The notes under the pieces: generated by a model
Database searches by the model: none
Told to the model about the DNA's origin: nothing
The model's input: the letters and a program-made list of their open reading frames with translations, nothing else
In this document: positions 14,771-22,010 of the stretch, piece after piece
Layout of the letters: each line of letters begins with the position of its first letter
Position numbering within the stretch: the stretch's first letter is position 1
Position numbers and translations under genes: made by a program
Assembly: GCF_016916835.1 (NCBI RefSeq)
Contig: NZ_JAFFIX010000041.1
Coordinates: 1-38,876 of the forward strand
Source of the DNA: Actinacidiphila bryophytorum
GTDB lineage: Bacteria > Actinomycetota > Actinomycetes > Streptomycetales > Streptomycetaceae
Length of the DNA: 38,876 nt
Direction: 5' to 3'

Positions 14771-15835
14771 ATGGGACGCGGACTTGACCTCAAGACAGAT
14801 GTGGCCGTCCTGACGGCAACCCTCGTGGATGTACCGTCGGTGAGCCGTGAGGAGAAACCGCTCGCCGACCTGATCGAGCAGGCCCTGCAAGGGCACCCCC
14901 ACCTCACCGTGGACCGCGACGGCGACGCGGTGGTCGCCAGGACGGACCTCGGCAGGGCCGAGCGCGTCGTCCTGGCGGGCCACATCGACACCGTCCCGAT
15001 CGCGGACAACGTGCCCTCCCGCCTGGAGGGCGACGTCCTGTGGGGGTGCGGAACGAGCGACATGAAGGCGGGCGTCGCGGTCCAGCTGAAGCTGGCGGCC
15101 GCGCTCACCGACCCCAACCGCGACCTGACCTTCGTCTTCTACGACGCCGAGGAGATCGCGGCCGAGTTCAACGGCCTCAAGCGGCTGGTGGAGCACCACC
15201 CGGACTGGCTGGCCGGGGACTTCGCGGTGCTGATGGAGCCGACCGGCGGCCGGGTGGACGGCGGCTGCCAGGGCACCTTGCGGGTGCGGGTGGAGACGAC
15301 GGGGCGCCGCGCGCACTCGGCCCGCAGCTGGCTGGGGGAGAACGCGATCCACAAGGCGGCGCCGGTCCTGGCGCGGCTGGCCGCGTACGAGCCGCGCCGG
15401 GTGGAGATCGACGGGCTGACGTACCCCGAAGGGCTGAACGCCGTGATGATCGAGGGCGGCCACGCGGGGAACGTGATTCCCGACACGTGCGCGGTCACCG
15501 TGAACTACCGCTTCTCACCGGACCAGAGCGAAGCGGAAGCCCTGGAGCGGGTCCGCGGTGTCTTCGACGGCTTCGACGTGGTGCTCACCGACAGCGCGCC
15601 CGGGGCGCTGCCCGGCCTGTCGCACCCGGCCGCCGCGGCCTTCGTCGCGGCGATCGGCACCGCTCCCGCGGCCAAGGAGGCCTGGACGGACGTGGCGCGC
15701 TTCTCCGCGCTCGGCATTCCCGCGGTGAACTACGGCCCCGGCGACCCGACGCTGGCGCACACCCGCGAGGAGCACGTGGAGGTCGGGGCGATCCGCGAAG
15801 CGGAGCGCAAGCTGACCGCCTGGCTGACCTCCTGA
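14771..15835 (+). CDS. dapE: Succinyl-diaminopimelate desuccinylase
   Basis: 354 residues, M20 metallopeptidase family. Metal ligands visible: His in LAGHIDTVP (near residue 72), Asp in GCGTSDMKAG, the YDAEE pair (catalytic Glu and metal Glu near 127), Glu in MEPTGG, and a C-terminal His in DPTLAHTREEHV. The lid domain has GRRAHSARSWLGENA and the MIEGGHAGNVIPD segment. It hydrolyses N-succinyl-LL-diaminopimelate to succinate and LL-diaminopimelate in the cytoplasm, the step after DapC. The first 14 bases before the ATG carry a TAGAGT box, suggesting a leaderless or near-leaderless transcript. Length and motifs are normal for the actinobacterial group. Confidence 0.95.
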   Translation: MGRGLDLKTDVAVLTATLVDVPSVSREEKPLADLIEQALQGHPHLTVDRDGDAVVARTDLGRAERVVLAGHIDTVPIADNVPSRLEGDVLWGCGTSDMKAGVAVQLKLAAALTDPNRDLTFVFYDAEEIAAEFNGLKRLVEHHPDWLAGDFAVLMEPTGGRVDGGCQGTLRVRVETTGRRAHSARSWLGENAIHKAAPVLARLAAYEPRRVEIDGLTYPEGLNAVMIEGGHAGNVIPDTCAVTVNYRFSPDQSEAEALERVRGVFDGFDVVLTDSAPGALPGLSHPAAAAFVAAIGTAPAAKEAWTDVARFSALGIPAVNYGPGDPTLAHTREEHVEVGAIREAERKLTAWLTS

Positions 15836-15949
15836 GCGGAGGATCACCCAAACGGCAGGCAACCGAACTGGGGTGCGCCCGGGTCCTTCCTCCCGGCATG
15901 GTGTGATCGGAAACGTCCGGTTCGGGACGTGGGGGAGGGGCGCCGGGTC

Positions 15950-17029
15950 GTGGGACTGACCAGCGGGTGGTTCGCCGCGCTGCTCATCGCGGCGGCGGTG
16001 GCGGCGGTTGCCGGTGCGGTGCTGCTGTGGCCGAGGACGCGCGGGCCGCGCGTCCTGCAGGTGGTCCTGCGGATCGGCATGATCGTGATGTGCCAGGTCA
16101 CCGCGATACTCGTGGTGATGGTGACGGTGAACAACGAGTACGGCTTCTACGCCTCGTGGGACGACCTGCTCGGCCATGCCAACTCCGGCGGCGCGACCCG
16201 GCAGGCGGGACGGTCCGGCCCCCCGGCGCCCGAGGTGCCGGACTACGGCGTGAAGTTCGCCTCGTACTCGCAGGGCTTCGAGCGGGCCACCGTCCACGGG
16301 TGGGAAAGCGGAACGAAGGGCGACGTCATCGTCTGGCTGCCGCCGCAGTATGCCAAGCCGGAGTTCGCGCACACCCGCTTCCCGGTCATCGAGGTGCTGC
16401 ACGGCATACCCGGCACCCCGCACAGCTTCCTGCGCGGGATGCGGCTGGGCCAGATCATGCAGGACCAGATCAGTGCGGGCCGGGCCGAGCCGGCGATCCT
16501 GGTGCTGCCGACCATCACCCCCGACCGGGTCAACACCGGGTGCGCGGACGTCGCGGGCAAGAGCAAGGTCGAGACGTGGCTGACCCACGACGTGGTCAAG
16601 ACGATCTCGCACAACTTCCGCACCCTGCCCGCGCCCCGCGGCTGGGCGGTGATGGGCATATCCACCGGCGGCTACTGCGCGGCCCGGCTGGCCCTTGAGC
16701 ACCCCGAGACCTTCGCCGCCGGCGCCGCCCTGGCCCCCGACGACCCGTCCAAGGGGGTGCGCTCACCGCTGTGGCTGGCGCGCACCACGCACCCGGACAC
16801 CCGGCTGCTGGTCGAGTCGAGCCTGCAGGACCGGGAGAGCCCGCCGAAGTTCGCCGACTGGATCACCGGGGCCGCCCAGGCGCCCACCGAGGTGAGCACC
16901 CTGGAGCTGAGCAGCGGCGGCCACAACTGGAACACCTGGGGCCGGATGTTCCCCGACGCCTTCACCTGGGTCAGCGCCCGCCTCGAAGCGCCGCGGGCGG
17001 TGCCTTTGGCCCCGTCCGCGGCACCCTGA
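15950..17029 (+). CDS. Membrane-anchored esterase of the alpha/beta-hydrolase (Est/antigen-85-like) group
   Basis: 359 residues. Two hydrophobic helices at the N-terminus (about residues 8-28 and 38-58) are followed by an extracytoplasmic alpha/beta-hydrolase domain. Visible are PVIEVLHGIPGTP (oxyanion region), the nucleophile elbow GISTGG (Ser near 237), and GGHNWNTW with the catalytic-type His near 324; the acid is probably an Asp or Glu in the LLVESS region. The family includes mycolyltransferase-like and general esterases; the natural substrate is unknown. GTG at 15950 is preferred over the in-frame GTG at 15929, because GGGGGAGGGG sits 9 bp before it. Upstream, 15913-15930 holds a short perfect dyad ACGTCC-N6-GGACGT. 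Confidence 0.88.
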   Translation: MGLTSGWFAALLIAAAVAAVAGAVLLWPRTRGPRVLQVVLRIGMIVMCQVTAILVVMVTVNNEYGFYASWDDLLGHANSGGATRQAGRSGPPAPEVPDYGVKFASYSQGFERATVHGWESGTKGDVIVWLPPQYAKPEFAHTRFPVIEVLHGIPGTPHSFLRGMRLGQIMQDQISAGRAEPAILVLPTITPDRVNTGCADVAGKSKVETWLTHDVVKTISHNFRTLPAPRGWAVMGISTGGYCAARLALEHPETFAAGAALAPDDPSKGVRSPLWLARTTHPDTRLLVESSLQDRESPPKFADWITGAAQAPTEVSTLELSSGGHNWNTWGRMFPDAFTWVSARLEAPRAVPLAPSAAP

Positions 17030-17033
17030 TGCG

Positions 17034-17039
17034 TAGGCT
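17034..17039 (+). promoter_or_regulatory. -10 box TAGGCT, leaderless promoter of the LOG gene
   Basis: TAGGCT lies 6 bp before the ATG at 17046, which puts the start of transcription at the A of the start codon. There is no Shine-Dalgarno in between, fitting a leaderless mRNA. Confidence 0.5.
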
Positions 17040-17045
17040 GCCGAT

Positions 17046-17855
17046 ATGACAGATGCACAAGGCGTCCCGGAAGACGCCCAGGAGGCGGCGGTCGCCGCGA
17101 ACGCGGCCGCGGAGGAACTGCCGTACGGCAAGGGCTGGCCGGAGCGGCACACAGGACCGGTCGTGCGGCGGCGCGGCCAGGTGCAGACCGGCACCACCGA
17201 CCAGCGGCTGCTGGACAGCCGCGGCCCGTCCGACTGGGTCCACGGCGACCCGTGGCGGGTCATGCGCATCCAGTCGGAGTTCGTCGAGGGCTTCGGCGCG
17301 CTCGCGGAACTCGGCCCCGCCGTGAGCGTCTTCGGCTCGGCCCGCACCCCCGCCGACTCGCGGGAGTACGAGGCCGGCGTCCGTATCGGCCGGGCACTGA
17401 CCGAGGCGGGCTTCGCCGTGATCACCGGCGGCGGCCCCGGCGCCATGGAGGCCGCCAACAAGGGCGCCCTGGAGGCCGGCGGTGTCTCGGTCGGCCTCGG
17501 CATCGAGCTGCCCTTCGAGCAGGGCCTGAACCCCTACGTCGACATCGGCGTGAACTTCCGCTACTTCTTCGTCCGCAAGACGATGTTCGTCAAGTACGCC
17601 CGCGGCTTCGTCGTGCTGCCCGGCGGCTTCGGGACCCTCGACGAGCTGTTCGAGGCGCTGACCCTCGTGCAGACCAAGAAGGTCACCCGCTTCCCGATCG
17701 TGCTGTTCGGCACCGAGTACTGGGGCGGCCTGGTCCAGTGGATCCGCGGCAGCCTCATCGCCGAGGGCAAGGCGTCCGCGGCCGACCTGGAGCTCTTCCA
17801 CGTCACCGACGACGTGGACGACGCGGTCGAGCGCGTCACCAAGGAGAGCGCGTAG
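17046..17855 (+). CDS. LOG-family protein (TIGR00730-type Rossmann fold)
   Basis: 269 residues. The signature pair is present: GGGPGAMEAANKGA near residue 130 and PGGFGTLDE near 191, together with the Arg/Lys in FFVRKTMFVKYA. Enzymes with these motifs (LONELY GUY) release cytokinin base from its riboside 5'-monophosphate, acting as phosphoribohydrolases, although the bacterial physiological substrate is often unclear; older annotation calls them lysine decarboxylases, which the motifs do not support. The N-terminal 60 residues are an extra charged segment. Position between dapE and folP2 matches the mycobacterial order. TAG stop; 16 bp separate it from the convergent folP2. Confidence 0.93.
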   Translation: MTDAQGVPEDAQEAAVAANAAAEELPYGKGWPERHTGPVVRRRGQVQTGTTDQRLLDSRGPSDWVHGDPWRVMRIQSEFVEGFGALAELGPAVSVFGSARTPADSREYEAGVRIGRALTEAGFAVITGGGPGAMEAANKGALEAGGVSVGLGIELPFEQGLNPYVDIGVNFRYFFVRKTMFVKYARGFVVLPGGFGTLDELFEALTLVQTKKVTRFPIVLFGTEYWGGLVQWIRGSLIAEGKASAADLELFHVTDDVDDAVERVTKESA

Positions 17856-17871
17856 CGCCCGCCCCGATCGG

Positions 17872-18735
17872 CTACGCCAGCCCGCGGCGGGCGACCGCGG
17901 GCGGGCGGTGGCCGGCGATCGAGGCCACCATCTCCAGCACCTGACGGGTCTCGGCGACCTCGTGCACCCGGTAGACCTGGGCGCCGAGCCACGCCGAGAC
18001 CGCCGTGGTCGCCAGCGTGCCGATCAGCCGTTCCTTGACCGGGCGGTCCAGCGTCTCGCCGACGAAGTCCTTGTTGGACAGCGACACCAGCACCGGCCAG
18101 CCCGTCGTCACCATCTCCGGCAGCCGCCGGGTCGCCTCCAGCGAGTGCCGGGTGTTCTTCCCGAAGTCGTGCCCCGGGTCGATCATGATCGCGTCCCTGC
18201 GCACCCCCAGGTCCACCGCCCGCTCGGCCAGCCCGCAGGTCACCCGCAGGATGTCGGCCATCACGTCCTCGTAGCCGACCCGGTGCGGCCGGGTCCGCGG
18301 CTGCGCGCCGCCCGCGTGCGTGCACACCAGGCCCACCCCGTGCCGCGCGGCCACCTCGGCGAGCCGGGGGTCGACACCGCCCCACGCGTCGTTGAGCATG
18401 TCCGCGCCCGCCGCGCACACCGCCTCGCCGACCTCGTGCCGCCAGGTGTCCACGCTGATCACCACGTCCGGGTGGCGGCGGCGCACCTCGCCGACGAAGG
18501 CGGCCGTACGGCGGATCTCCTCTTCCGCCGACACCTCCGCGCCGGGACCCGCCTTCACCCCGCCGATGTCGATGATCGCGGCGCCCTCGGCGACCGCGAG
18601 CGCGACCCTTTCGAGGGCCGGTTCGTCGGTGAAGGTGGCGCCCTGGTCGTAGAACGAATCGGGCGTACGGTTCACGATCGCCATGATCACCGGCTCCCGC
18701 TCGCCGAATTCCCGGGTGCCCAGCCGAAGTGCCAC
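17872..18735 (-). CDS. folP2: Dihydropteroate synthase-like protein, FolP2 type
   Basis: 287 residues, TIM-barrel of the pterin-binding family. Conserved: IVNRTPDSFYD (loop 1), SVDTWRHEV, LNDAWGG, IDPGHDFGK, the Lys in SLSNKDFVGE and the RVH motif near the C-terminus. Altered: loop 2 reads DIGGVKAGPG instead of the Ser-Thr-Arg-Pro version that binds pyrophosphate and p-aminobenzoate. The same change is known in mycobacterial FolP2, for which dihydropteroate synthase activity was not found. So a folate role is doubtful and the true substrate is open. Start ATG 18735 has GAGGAG upstream (from CTCCTC at about 18741). The gene is divergent from the DivIVA-like gene, with a perfect dyad between them. 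Confidence 0.88.
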   Translation of the reverse strand: MALRLGTREFGEREPVIMAIVNRTPDSFYDQGATFTDEPALERVALAVAEGAAIIDIGGVKAGPGAEVSAEEEIRRTAAFVGEVRRRHPDVVISVDTWRHEVGEAVCAAGADMLNDAWGGVDPRLAEVAARHGVGLVCTHAGGAQPRTRPHRVGYEDVMADILRVTCGLAERAVDLGVRRDAIMIDPGHDFGKNTRHSLEATRRLPEMVTTGWPVLVSLSNKDFVGETLDRPVKERLIGTLATTAVSAWLGAQVYRVHEVAETRQVLEMVASIAGHRPPAVARRGLA

Positions 18736-18760
18736 TGCCGCTCCTCATCTCAGACTCATG

Positions 18761-18781
18761 CGATCGTGGCACGATCGTGCC
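18761..18781. promoter_or_regulatory. Palindrome and direct repeat CGATCGTG between folP2 and the DivIVA-like gene
   Basis: GGCACGATCGTGCC at 18768-18781 is a perfect 14-bp palindrome. It overlaps two direct copies of CGATCGTG (18761-18768 and 18772-18779) exactly 11 bp apart, one helical turn. It lies 26-46 bp upstream of folP2 in the 107-bp divergent gap, the place for an operator acting on one or both genes. Confidence 0.45.
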
Positions 18782-18842
18782 TGACATGGACGGCCTGACG
18801 ACCCACGGCAGGCCCTGAGGTGCCGGACTCCGGGAGATCGAC

Positions 18843-19205
18843 GTGTTCTGGTTCATGCTCATCGCGCTGGTCGCGGTGGTCGCCGCGGTGGCAATGGCCG
18901 TACTGGGCGACGGCGGCCCGCTGCGGGACGCCGGCACCGACCGGCTGGACGACAGGCTGCCGGCCGACCGCCCGCTGATCCGCTCCGACATCGACGCGGT
19001 GCGGCTGCCGACGGCGGTACGCGGCTACCGCATGCTCGACGTCGACGAGGTGCTCGACCGGCTCGGCGCGGAACTGGCCGAGCGGGACGCGCGCATCGCC
19101 GAGCTGGAGTCCTCGCTGGCCGGTGTGCACGCGGGCGGCTCCACGATGTCCCTGCACAAGCAGGAGCCCCCGGCCTCCGAGGAGCAGGGCGGCGCCGGTG
19201 AGTGA
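18843..19205 (+). CDS. DivIVA-domain-like small membrane protein
   Basis: 120 residues from GTG 18843 with GGGAG upstream. The N-terminus is one transmembrane helix (FWFMLIALVAVVAAVAMAVL). After a charged linker comes the short motif YRMLDVDEVLDRLGAELAERDARIAELE, which fits the DivI1A repeat (G-Y-x-x-x-x-V-D) followed by a coiled coil. The C-terminus is acidic and Ser/Gly-rich. Proteins of this kind in actinomycetes are placed near the tag gene; a role at the membrane linked to division or growth is only inferred. Its stop overlaps the tag start (GTGAGTGA), implying coupling. Confidence 0.8.
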   Translation: MFWFMLIALVAVVAAVAMAVLGDGGPLRDAGTDRLDDRLPADRPLIRSDIDAVRLPTAVRGYRMLDVDEVLDRLGAELAERDARIAELESSLAGVHAGGSTMSLHKQEPPASEEQGGAGE

Positions 19206-19782
19206 GCCCGTCGGGGTCGTCGTCGGCGAGGACGGGCTCGCCCGCTGCCCGTGGGGCCTGTCCACGCCCGACTACGTGGCCTACCACGACCAGGAGTGGG
19301 GCAGGCCCGTCCACGGCGACGACGCGCTCTTCGAGCGGGTGTGCCTGGAGGCCTTCCAGTCCGGCCTGTCCTGGATCACGATCCTGCGCCGCCGGGAGAC
19401 CTTCAGGGCGGCCTTCAAGGGCTTCGCGATCGACGCGGTGGCGGACTTCACCGACGCGGACCGGGAACGGCTGCTCGCCGATCCCGGCATCATCCGCAAC
19501 AGGGCCAAGGTCGACGCGTCGATCGCGAACGCCGCCGCCGCGCGGGCGCTGCGGGACGAGGGCGGCCTGGACGCTCTCGTCTGGTCCTTCGCCCCCGACC
19601 CGGCCACCCGCCCCGCCCCCCGCACCACCGCCGACGTCCCCCCGACGTCCCCGGAGTCCGTGGCCCTTGCCAAGGCCCTCAAGTCCCACGGCTTCCGCTT
19701 CGTCGGCCCGACCACGGCCTACGCCCTGATGCAGGCCTGCGGCCTCGTCAACGACCACCTGGCCGCCTGCTCAGCCCGCTGA
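19198..19782 (+). CDS. tag: DNA-3-methyladenine glycosylase I
   Basis: 194 residues. Zinc ligands appear as Cys in RCPWG and His in YHDQEWG at the N-terminus and His and Cys in NDHLAAC at the C-terminus, as in E. coli Tag. The catalytic-site region YHDQEWGRPVHGDDALFE and SGLSWITILRRRETFRAAF match the family closely. It excises 3-methyladenine from alkylated DNA in the cytoplasm, starting base-excision repair. GTG at 19198 gives MSEPVG and overlaps the preceding gene by 8 bp. Length is normal. Confidence 0.95.
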   Translation: MSEPVGVVVGEDGLARCPWGLSTPDYVAYHDQEWGRPVHGDDALFERVCLEAFQSGLSWITILRRRETFRAAFKGFAIDAVADFTDADRERLLADPGIIRNRAKVDASIANAAAARALRDEGGLDALVWSFAPDPATRPAPRTTADVPPTSPESVALAKALKSHGFRFVGPTTAYALMQACGLVNDHLAACSAR

Positions 19783-19810
19783 GGGCCGCGTAGACGGGGG
19801 AGGGGGAGCG

Positions 19811-19861
19811 GTTCTCAGGGGCGCGTGGGGGTACCTCCCAGGCGAAGCTCTGGGGGAGAAC
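19811..19861. repeat. Hairpin repeat with GTTCTC/GAGAAC ends, gap between tag and enoyl-CoA gene
   Basis: The ends GTTCTC (19811-19816) and GAGAAC (19856-19861) are inverted, and the inside holds GGGGGTACC and TCCCAGGCGAAGCTCTGGG, a module also seen at about 33425-33470 and 36663-36710. It lies between convergent genes and could act as a two-way terminator. Downstream, to 19948, a CCACCGCAAGTGGCA piece (19899-19913) of the main repeat family is recognisable. Confidence 0.65.
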
Positions 19862-19948
19862 GGAGGGCTCAGCCACGATGTACGAGCACGTGCGAAGGCC
19901 ACCGCAAGTGGCACCCCCTGCGACCCCCCGCCCGGGGGAAGCGTGGGG

Positions 19949-20731
19949 TCACCGCCCCACGTAGACGGCGGCCCGCTTCTCCAGAAAAGCAGCCACCGCT
20001 TCGCGGTGGTCCGCGGAGCCGCCCGCCGCGGACTGCAGCTCGGCCTCGCGGTCCAGCGCCTCCGCGAGGGGGTGCGCGGCCGAGTAGGCCAGGGACGCCT
20101 TGATGGAGGCGTAGGCGAGCGTGGGGCCGGCCGCCAGCCGCCGGGCGGCGGCGAGCGCCTCGCCCGGCAGGTCCGCGGCCGGAACGACCCGGTTCGCGAT
20201 GCCGAGCGCCTCGGCCTCCTGCGCGGACACCGAGCGCGGGAAGAGCATCAGGTCCGCGGCCCTGGACGGCCCGACCAGCCGCGGCAGGCTCCAGGACATG
20301 CCCGAGTCCGCGGACAGGGCGACACCGGCGAAGGCGGTGTTGAAGGACGCGGTGTCCGCGACGACGCGGAAGTCCGCCGCGAAGGCGAACCCGGCTCCGG
20401 CGCCCGCGGCGACCCCGTTCACCCCGGCGACGACCGGCTTCGGCATCGTCGCGATGGCCAGCGTGATCGGGTTGTAGTGCTCGGCGACCGTGGCCATGCC
20501 GCCGCCCGCCGCGAGCGTCGCGACGTGCTCCTTGAGGTCCTGGCCGACGCAGAAGGCCCGCCCGCTGCCGGTCAGCAGCACCGCCCTGACCGCCTCGTCC
20601 GCGGCCGCGGCCAGCAGCGTGTCCCGCAGTGCCACCTTGGTGCCGGTGTCGAGCGCGTTCATCGCCCCGGGGCGGTTGAGGGTGACGGTGGCGAGCCCGT
20701 CGGAGACCTCGTACAGCACGCTGTCGGCCAT
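19949..20731 (-). CDS. Enoyl-CoA hydratase/isomerase, PaaG-like
   Basis: 260 residues, crotonase fold. Oxyanion-hole segments are GRAFCVGQDL and GVAAGAGAGFAFAADFRV. The segment ALSADSGMSWSLPRLVG carries an Asp where PaaG-type isomerases place their catalytic Asp, rather than the hydratase Glu pair, so a 1,2-epoxyphenylacetyl-CoA isomerase or enoyl-CoA isomerase-type activity is more likely than plain hydratase. C-terminal HPLAEALDREAELQ and DHREAVAAFLEKR are typical. ATG at 20731 has AAGGGG upstream at good spacing. A perfect inverted repeat lies 60 bp upstream. No paa genes are nearby, so the pathway is open. Confidence 0.9.
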   Translation of the reverse strand: MADSVLYEVSDGLATVTLNRPGAMNALDTGTKVALRDTLLAAAADEAVRAVLLTGSGRAFCVGQDLKEHVATLAAGGGMATVAEHYNPITLAIATMPKPVVAGVNGVAAGAGAGFAFAADFRVVADTASFNTAFAGVALSADSGMSWSLPRLVGPSRAADLMLFPRSVSAQEAEALGIANRVVPAADLPGEALAAARRLAAGPTLAYASIKASLAYSAAHPLAEALDREAELQSAAGGSADHREAVAAFLEKRAAVYVGR

Positions 20732-20790
20732 GGCAGTAACCCCTTCGTCGCGGCAACGGTCCTGGCCAGAATGCCGGACCCGCGGACCTG

Positions 20791-20804
20791 AGGTCATGTG
20801 ACCT
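20791..20804. promoter_or_regulatory. Inverted repeat AGGTCA-TG-TGACCT
   Basis: A perfect 6-bp dyad with 2-bp spacer lies 60 bp upstream of the PaaG-like gene. A TTGACG hexamer on the minus strand (20806-20811) abuts it and may be the -35. Such dyads upstream of fatty-acid or aromatic-CoA genes often bind TetR-family repressors; no repressor gene is adjacent. Confidence 0.4.
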
Positions 20805-20916
20805 ACGTCAAGTGTTTTCGTGCGCCGCCGGGACCCCCACGCCCGGCGCCGCACGGCCGCGGCGCCGAATTGACAGGTTTTGCGGGTGTCGATTGTGGAA
20901 CGGAGTGCCACCGCTG

Positions 20917-20947
20917 TTGGTCATCGGGCAGGTGGATGCGGGATAAT
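20917..20947 (+). promoter_or_regulatory. Promoter TTGGTC-N19-GATAAT for the DUF3117 gene
   Basis: GATAAT at 20942-20947 matches the -10 consensus at five of six bases, with TTGGTC 19 bp upstream. The leader would be about 48 nt. A second candidate -35, TTGACA at 20870-20875, has no clear -10 partner except GATTGT at 20891. Confidence 0.45.
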
Positions 20948-21000
20948 GGCCGAGAACCAATGTGTTCGAGTCCGAGCTGGTTTCAGGAAGGGGAACGAGC

Positions 21001-21168
21001 ATGGCGGCCATGAAGCCGCGGACGGGTGACGGCCCGCTCGAGGTGACCAAGGAGGGGCGGAGCATTATTATGCGCGTTCCGCTTGAGGGCGGCGGGCGGC
21101 TTGTTGTCGAGCTGACCCCGGACGAGGCGGATGCCCTCGGCGATGCGCTGAAGAAGGCCATCGTCTGA
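21001..21168 (+). CDS. DUF3117 small protein
   Basis: 55 residues, beginning MAAMKPRTGDGPLEVTKEGR. The family is short, single-domain and conserved across actinobacteria at this chromosomal position (next to tag, upstream of the O-methyltransferase and sigE in mycobacteria). The predicted structure is a small beta hairpin (GRSIIMRVPLEGGGRLVVELT) with a C-terminal helix (DEADALGDALKKAIV). No function is known. ATG at 21001 has AGGAAGGGG upstream, and a strong hairpin terminator follows, so it is probably a single-gene transcript. Confidence 0.92.
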   Translation: MAAMKPRTGDGPLEVTKEGRSIIMRVPLEGGGRLVVELTPDEADALGDALKKAIV

Positions 21169-21191
21169 GACCAGCGGTCCCCTGACATCGT

Positions 21192-21228
21192 CGCGGCCAC
21201 GTACTCCGTGCGTGGCCGCGCCCCTTTT
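21192..21228 (+). terminator. Intrinsic terminator after DUF3117
   Basis: A perfect 10-bp stem, CGCGGCCACG (21192-21201) with CGTGGCCGCG (21211-21220), a 9-nt loop, then CCCC and a TTTT run at 21225-21228. It lies 24 bp after the DUF3117 stop and also between convergent genes. Confidence 0.8.
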
Positions 21229-21264
21229 CCCGCGCCCCGGATGCCGGGCGCTCCGTGCGCCTTG

Positions 21265-21900
21265 CTACGGGCGCCGGACCGCGCACAGCAGACCGTCGTC
21301 GGTGGGGAGCAGGACCGGGGACAGCCGTGTGCTGTCCCGCACCGCCCGCAGCAGCTCGCGCAGGGTCAGCGACTCGGGGTCCTGGTGGGCGGCGTCCAGC
21401 GCGCGGCCCTGGGCGAAGGCGCCCTCGAAGCAGACGACGCCCCCGGGGCGCAGCAGGCGCAGCGACTCGTCCAGGTAGTCCAGGTACTCCAGCCGGTCGC
21501 CGTCGCAGAAGACCAGGTCGTAGGCGCCGTCGGTGAGGCGGGGCAGGACGTCGAGCGCGGCGCCGGGGATGAAGCGGGAGCGGTTCGCGGCGAAGCCCGC
21601 CTCCCGGTAGGCCTCGCGGGCCAGCTGCTGGCGGTCCGGCTCGGTGTCGACGGTGGTCAGCACACCGTCGTGGCGCATCCCGCGCATCAGGTGGATGCCG
21701 GAGACCCCGGTGCCGGTGCCGATCTCGACCACGTACTTGGCATTGCCCGCGGCGGCCAGCAGCCGCAGTGCCGCACCGGTGCCGGGGGAGACGGGCCGCA
21801 GTCCCGACGCGTGGGAGCGGGCGCGGGCGCGTATGAGGGCGTCGTCCTCGGCGACGAAAGCGTCGGCGAAGGCCCAGCTCGCCTGCCGGTTGCCGGTAAT
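21265..21900 (-). CDS. SAM-dependent O-methyltransferase (class I, CCoAOMT-like), with apparent ATT start
   Basis: About 211 residues if started at ATT 21900. The core has motif I VVEIGTGTGVSGIHL, the acidic residue in TTVDTEP, FCDGDRLEYLDYLDESLRLLRPGG and a C-terminal Arg-rich end, as in caffeoyl-CoA-type O-methyltransferases and mycobacterial Rv1220c. The frame upstream of GTG 21732 codes ITGNRQASWAFADAFVAEDD and SPGTGAALRLL, which is conserved family sequence, so GTG 21732 is too short. Between the upstream TAA (22009-22011) and GTG 21732 there is no ATG, GTG or TTG. ATT 21900 follows GAGGAGAGGGCC at ideal spacing. The gene is divergent from the sigma factor, as in mycobacteria. Confidence 0.82.
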   Translation of the reverse strand: MTGNRQASWAFADAFVAEDDALIRARARSHASGLRPVSPGTGAALRLLAAAGNAKYVVEIGTGTGVSGIHLMRGMRHDGVLTTVDTEPDRQQLAREAYREAGFAANRSRFIPGAALDVLPRLTDGAYDLVFCDGDRLEYLDYLDESLRLLRPGGVVCFEGAFAQGRALDAAHQDPESLTLRELLRAVRDSTRLSPVLLPTDDGLLCAVRRP

Positions 21901-21984
21901 GGCCCTCTCCTCGTAGCCGACTGTGCCCGATGACTGTCCGTTGACCGTGTGGCCCCGCCCGGGCGACTGTATCCGTTGGGTCGG

Positions 21985-22010
21985 GGAACCCGCTGATGGG
22001 ACTGCGCGTT
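21985..22010 (+). promoter_or_regulatory. Candidate ECF-type promoter GGAACC-N16-CGTT for the sigma gene
   Basis: GGAACC (21985-21990) and CGTT (22007-22010) match the -35/-10 pattern of SigE/SigR-type ECF promoters. Transcription would begin near 22018, leaving a leader of about 95 nt. It suggests positive autoregulation of the sigma factor. Confidence 0.5.

Noticed and set aside
14247..14787. Open frames upstream of dapE on both strands
   Set aside because: Translations consist of recurring motifs from the 73-bp units; no independent start signals.
19811..19861. tRNA-like fold in the gap after tag
   Set aside because: No T-loop, anticodon arm or CCA-like 3' end; it is the CAGGCGAAG hairpin module seen at two other sites.
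21265..21732. GTG 21732 as true start of the O-methyltransferase
   Set aside because: It would remove about 56 residues of conserved family sequence that is open and in frame upstream.
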